A stretch of DNA of 64,000 bases from Hamadaea sp. (GTDB lineage: Bacteria > Actinomycetota > Actinomycetes > Mycobacteriales > Micromonosporaceae): contig NZ_JABFVK010000061.1 in NCBI RefSeq assembly GCF_013362815.1, positions 16,462 through 80,461 of the forward strand, in the 5' to 3' direction. Each line of letters opens with the position of its first letter. Position 1 is the stretch's first letter. Below the pieces are notes generated by a model. That model saw only the letters and a program-made list of their open reading frames with translations. It was not told the origin of the DNA and did not search any database. A program made the position numbers and the translations under genes. Positions 61,023 through 64,000 of the stretch are shown here, piece after piece.

Positions 61023-61838
61023 ATGGGGTGCACGGCGTTCGTCCTGGGCGGCGGAGGTGTCCTGGGCGCGGTCGAGGTCGGCATGCTGCGAGCCCTGTCC
61101 CGCGCCGAGATCACGCCCGATCTGATCGTGGCGACCTCCATCGGGGCGATCAACGGCGCGATGGTCGCGGCCGATCCCACCCCGGCCGCGACCGACCAAC
61201 TGGTACGCCTCTGGGCCGCGCCCGAGATGGGCGAGGTGTACGGGGAGTCCATCCCGCGGCAGCTTCGCCGGTTCGCCACGCGTACGCACCTGCACTCCCC
61301 GCTGCCGTTGCGCCGGTTGCTGGAGAAGGTCCTGCCGGGCAAGTTCGGCGAGCTGAGCGTGCCCCTGCATCTGGGTGCGGTGTGCGTCGAGCGCGCGGCC
61401 GAATCCTGGTTCTCCGCCGGGCCGCTGCTTCCGGCGGTGATGGCGGCGGCCGCCGTCCCGGGTCTGCTGCCTCCGGTGGATCTCGACGGCGAGCACTACA
61501 TCGACGGCGGGATCGTCAATTCGCTGCCGATCGCGCACGCCGTCGAACTCGGCGCACAGGAGATCTACGCCCTCCACGTCGGGCGGCTGGACAAGCCGTT
61601 GTCACCGCCGCAGCGGCCATGGGAAGTCGCGCAGACCGCGATGGAGATCGGCCGCCGCGCTCGCCTCGCCCGGGACCTGGCCGCCGTGCCGGACGGCGTC
61701 TCCGTGCACATCCTGCCGGTGGGGGAGGGCAACGACCGCGACGACAACCCGTGGGCGTACCGGGACGCGGCGGGCCTGCGCCGGCGGGTGAGTGCGGCGT
61801 ACGCCGCGAGCCGGGATTACCTAGCCGCGCAGCGTTGA
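61023..61838 (+). CDS. Patatin-like phospholipase
   Basis: A 271-residue patatin-fold hydrolase: oxyanion loop GGGGVLGAVE, nucleophile Ser39 in TSIGA, and catalytic Asp161 in IDGGI. ATSIG replaces the usual GxSxG at the first position. No signal peptide, so cytoplasmic or membrane-associated lipid hydrolysis. Its TGA stop lies within hairpin element A4. Confidence 0.88.
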   Translation: MGCTAFVLGGGGVLGAVEVGMLRALSRAEITPDLIVATSIGAINGAMVAADPTPAATDQLVRLWAAPEMGEVYGESIPRQLRRFATRTHLHSPLPLRRLLEKVLPGKFGELSVPLHLGAVCVERAAESWFSAGPLLPAVMAAAAVPGLLPPVDLDGEHYIDGGIVNSLPIAHAVELGAQEIYALHVGRLDKPLSPPQRPWEVAQTAMEIGRRARLARDLAAVPDGVSVHILPVGEGNDRDDNPWAYRDAAGLRRRVSAAYAASRDYLAAQR

Positions 61839-61980
61839 TCATGAACCTAGGGTTCCCCTGGGCGGCGTGTCGGCGCGCCCCTCGCCGTGATCAACGCGGC
61901 GACGCCGCGTAGCTGATCACGGCCCTGAGGGGTGCGACACGCCGCCGGGCGGAACCCTAGGTTCATGATCAACGCTGCGC
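61827..61980. repeat. Large inverted repeat, family A copy 4
   Basis: A 154-base palindromic element with perfect 30-base outer arms (61827-61856, 61951-61980) that carry GTTGATCATGAACCTAGG. Inner segments GGCGGCGTGTCG and CGACACGCCGCC, and GCCGTGATCA and TGATCACGGC, pair as well, so nearly the whole unit folds. It lies between convergent genes and covers the patatin gene's last codons and stop. Confidence 0.9.
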
Positions 61981-61983
61981 GGG

Positions 61984-62577
61984 TCAGAAGCCGTTCTCGA
62001 TGACGTGGTACGCCGGGTCGTCGTCGGCCTCCTTGGCCGCCTTCCCCGCCTGCCACGCGATGTACAGCTGAACGAGCCCGAGCACGATCAACCAGATCGC
62101 GGTGATCCAGACCAGCACGATCAGCGTGATGCCGGGCCAGAACAGGACGACCACACCGAGCGCCACGTTGATCAGGCCGAGCAGGATCGTGCCGAACTTC
62201 GCGCCGCGTCCGCGTACCCGGGTGAACCCGGCGATGATCTCGCTGACTCCGCTGAAGATCCAGATGAGGCCGATGAGTAGCGCGACGAACTTCAACGACG
62301 CGTGGAGGTTCGCCAGCACGACGATGCCGGCCAGGACGTAGATCGCCCCGGCCAGGGCCAGGAAGCCGCGGCTTGCGCCGCCGAGTTCCCGGCCGGTGAC
62401 GGCGTCGGCGAGCCGGACGATGCCGAGCACGATCAGCCAGATGCCCAGCAGCGAGATCAGCACGAGCAGGGTCCGGTCCGGCCAGATGAGCAGCACGATG
62501 CCGAGCAGGATGGCGACGACGCCGCCGATCAGGCTCATCTGCCGCCAGGTGGACAGGATTGCGCTGCGCTCGTTCAT
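61984..62577 (-). CDS. HdeD-family membrane protein
   Basis: A 197-residue protein with six hydrophobic helices in three similar hairpins, characteristic of HdeD/DUF308. LLGIWLIVLGIVRLADA and ITAIWLIVLGLVQLYIA are recurring units. The E. coli homologue is linked to acid resistance; the role here is unknown. Confidence 0.88.
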   Translation of the reverse strand: MNERSAILSTWRQMSLIGGVVAILLGIVLLIWPDRTLLVLISLLGIWLIVLGIVRLADAVTGRELGGASRGFLALAGAIYVLAGIVVLANLHASLKFVALLIGLIWIFSGVSEIIAGFTRVRGRGAKFGTILLGLINVALGVVVLFWPGITLIVLVWITAIWLIVLGLVQLYIAWQAGKAAKEADDDPAYHVIENGF

Positions 62578-62640
62578 AAGGCGAAGATATATCGCTGAAT
62601 TCCCGCTAAGTGGACATTCCGCAGTATTTACGATTCCGGG

Positions 62641-63009
62641 ATGGAGTCGGTCGAGTTCGCGATGGAATTCGTCGTCCTGGAGTTCGCCGATCCACAGCCC
62701 GGCGCCGAGTTCACCGCCAGGCTGCGCCGAATCGCCGCCGAGCAGGACTTCCGGATCGTCGACGCGCTCATCCTCGCCAAGACCACCAGCGGAGAGATCG
62801 TGCTGCTGGACGAATCGGTCGCCGGGTTGATTCGCGACGTCGACTTGGACGACGTGGTGGCCGAGATCGCCCCGGGCACGAGTGCCGCACTCCTGCTGCT
62901 CGCCCACTCCTGGCGGGTGGGTACGCGTACCGCCTTGCGCGATGCGGGCGGGCGCGTGGTGCTCGCGGAGCGGCTGCCGCCGTCGGTGAGTGTGCGGTCA
63001 CTGGGTTGA
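62641..63009 (+). CDS. DUF6325 family protein
   Basis: A 122-residue protein of a family often found near stress or membrane genes (FAMEFVVLEF, GEIVLLDESVAGL, HSWRVGTRTALRDAGG). It is similar in plan to DUF1269 proteins. No signal peptide. Its TGA stop (63007-63009) is part of hairpin A5. Function unknown. It is divergent from the HdeD gene across 63 bases. Confidence 0.8.
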   Translation: MESVEFAMEFVVLEFADPQPGAEFTARLRRIAAEQDFRIVDALILAKTTSGEIVLLDESVAGLIRDVDLDDVVAEIAPGTSAALLLLAHSWRVGTRTALRDAGGRVVLAERLPPSVSVRSLG

Positions 63010-63066
63010 TCATGAACCTTGGGGTGCCGACACTCCGTCGGGCGGAACCATAGGTTCATGATCAAC
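63005..63066. repeat. Hairpin element, family A copy 5, holding two stop codons
   Basis: Perfect 15-base arms GTTGATCATGAACCT (63005-63019) and complement (63052-63066). The left arm contains the TGA stop of the DUF6325 gene and the right arm, on the other strand, that of the GlxA-type gene. Confidence 0.9.
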
Positions 63067-64000
63067 GGGTCGTGAACGCTCGCCGATAGGCCGACGGCGA
63101 GGTCCGCATGGAACGCCCGAAGTGGTGCCGGAAGGTCACCGGGCTGTCGAACCCGACCGCCACGGAGACCTGCTCGATGGGGGCGTCACCGGTCTCCAGC
63201 AGCGGAAGGCTGGCCTGCACGCGCCGGTCGATCAGCCACCGGATCGGGCTCGTGCCGGTCTGCCGGGAGAAGTTCCGCAGGAAACTGCGCTCCGACATGC
63301 GGGCCTGCCGGGCCATCGCGCCGACCGTGATCGGTTCGGAAAGGTGGTCCAGCGTCCACGCCATCGCCCGGGCGATCCCGTCGTCGTCGGTCACGTCGCG
63401 TACGCCGACCTCGATGAACTGAGCCTGTCCGCCGTCGCGGTGCGGCGGGAGCACCAGCCGCCGGGCGACGGTGTTGGCGACGGCGGCCCCGTGATCGCTG
63501 CGGACGATGTGCAGCAGCAGATCCAGTCCGGCCGCACTCCCGGCGCTGGTCAGGACCGATCCGTTGTCCACATAGAGCACGTCGGGGGTGACGTCGATCT
63601 GCGGATACCGCTCGGCCAGCAGCCCGGCGTACCGCCAATGCGTGGTGGCCTGCCGCCGGTCCAGCACACCCGCCCCGGCCAGGGCGAACGCTCCCGAGCA
63701 GATCGACACCAACCGGGCGCCTCGGGCGTACGCCGCACGCAGGGCCGTGGTGAGCGCCGGTGACGGCTCTGTGCGTACATCTGGAACACCCGGAATGATC
63801 ACGGTGTCGGCGGCTGCCAGCGTGTCGAGACCATGCGCGGCCATGATGCTGAATCCCCCCACGACCGGGAGCGGATCGGGCCGCTCGGCGCAGACGGACA
63901 GCTCGTACCAGTCGATGTCGAGCTCGGGCCGCGGCAGGCCGAAGACCTCGACCACGCAGCTGAGCTCGAACGGCGCCATCCCGGCGAAGGCCAGGACGGC
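63062..64000 (-). CDS. GlxA-type AraC-family regulator (5' end outside window)
   Basis: The frame is open past base 64000 with AVLAFAG ahead of the first internal Met, the expected family start, so the N-terminus is cut. A DJ-1/PfpI-like domain (about 1-165, SICSGAFALA) precedes an AraC HTH (about 210-300, TVGAMARQARMSERSF, GFDSPVTFRHHF). The amidase-like domain is thought to be a sensor. Targets unknown. Confidence 0.9.
   Translation of the reverse strand, partial: AVLAFAGMAPFELSCVVEVFGLPRPELDIDWYELSVCAERPDPLPVVGGFSIMAAHGLDTLAAADTVIIPGVPDVRTEPSPALTTALRAAYARGARLVSICSGAFALAGAGVLDRRQATTHWRYAGLLAERYPQIDVTPDVLYVDNGSVLTSAGSAAGLDLLLHIVRSDHGAAVANTVARRLVLPPHRDGGQAQFIEVGVRDVTDDDGIARAMAWTLDHLSEPITVGAMARQARMSERSFLRNFSRQTGTSPIRWLIDRRVQASLPLLETGDAPIEQVSVAVGFDSPVTFRHHFGRSMRTSPSAYRRAFTTR

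Overview
The window is G+C-rich chromosomal DNA from an actinomycete, most likely of the Micromonosporaceae. The pointers are a SigR/RsrA thiol-stress pair, two WhiB proteins, a multifunctional Kgd, a nickel superoxide dismutase with its protease, a PdtaS-type kinase, an Actinoplanes-like xylose isomerase and very frequent GTACGC motifs. The genus cannot be fixed from the sequence. I see no rRNA, tRNA, CRISPR array, transposase or prophage. Both edges cut genes: a solute-binding protein at base 1 and a GlxA-type regulator at base 64000.

Region 1 (1-11083) is a one-directional sugar-utilisation operon. It encodes a sugar-binding lipoprotein, two permeases, a GH31 alpha-xylosidase, xylose isomerase, xylulokinase, an acetyl-xylan-esterase-type deacetylase and a GH42 beta-galactosidase with a shortened C-terminus. 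The combination fits import and dismantling of decorated xylo-oligosaccharides, possibly from xyloglucan. Region 2 (11084-20766) holds a DUF559 protein between two inverted hairpin elements, a DMT transporter, HisN, a NarL-type two-component pair, a membrane-anchored hydrolase, a DUF2087 protein, RsgA, AroA and an SRAP protein. Region 3 (20767-28598) is the WhiB-SigR-RsrA cluster with a canonical SigR promoter, a biotin carrier protein, a divergent TetR/MFS pair, a TPR protein and a SIS-domain isomerase. Region 4 (28612-43631) has PdtaS, two convergent polytopic membrane proteins, a leader-peptide-controlled assimilatory sulfate operon (sir, zinc-ribbon protein, cysH, cbiX), a quinone-oxidoreductase-like enzyme, malic enzyme, the divergent sodX/sodN pair, an orphan RsbW-like kinase, a lipid kinase and a WhiB1-like gene behind a CRP-like site. 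Region 5 (43632-58529) contains DUF6104, Kgd, an uncharacterised protein, an ornithine-lipid acyltransferase pair, DUF4097-PadR, an MprAB-PepD-like envelope-stress operon and a secreted chitinase. Region 6 (58530-64000) has an orphan ABC ATPase, an orphan ModA with a HTH-TOBE regulator, a patatin-like lipase, an HdeD-like membrane protein, a DUF6325 protein and the GlxA-type regulator.

The most unusual feature of the window is intergenic. Ten hairpin elements of five sequence-unrelated families sit between genes, all with GATC in both arms. Two families have copies whose loops are also conserved. Members of one family supply the TGA stop codons of neighbouring genes, including both stops of one convergent pair. 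These look like undescribed palindromic repeats of this lineage, perhaps mobile or terminator-like.
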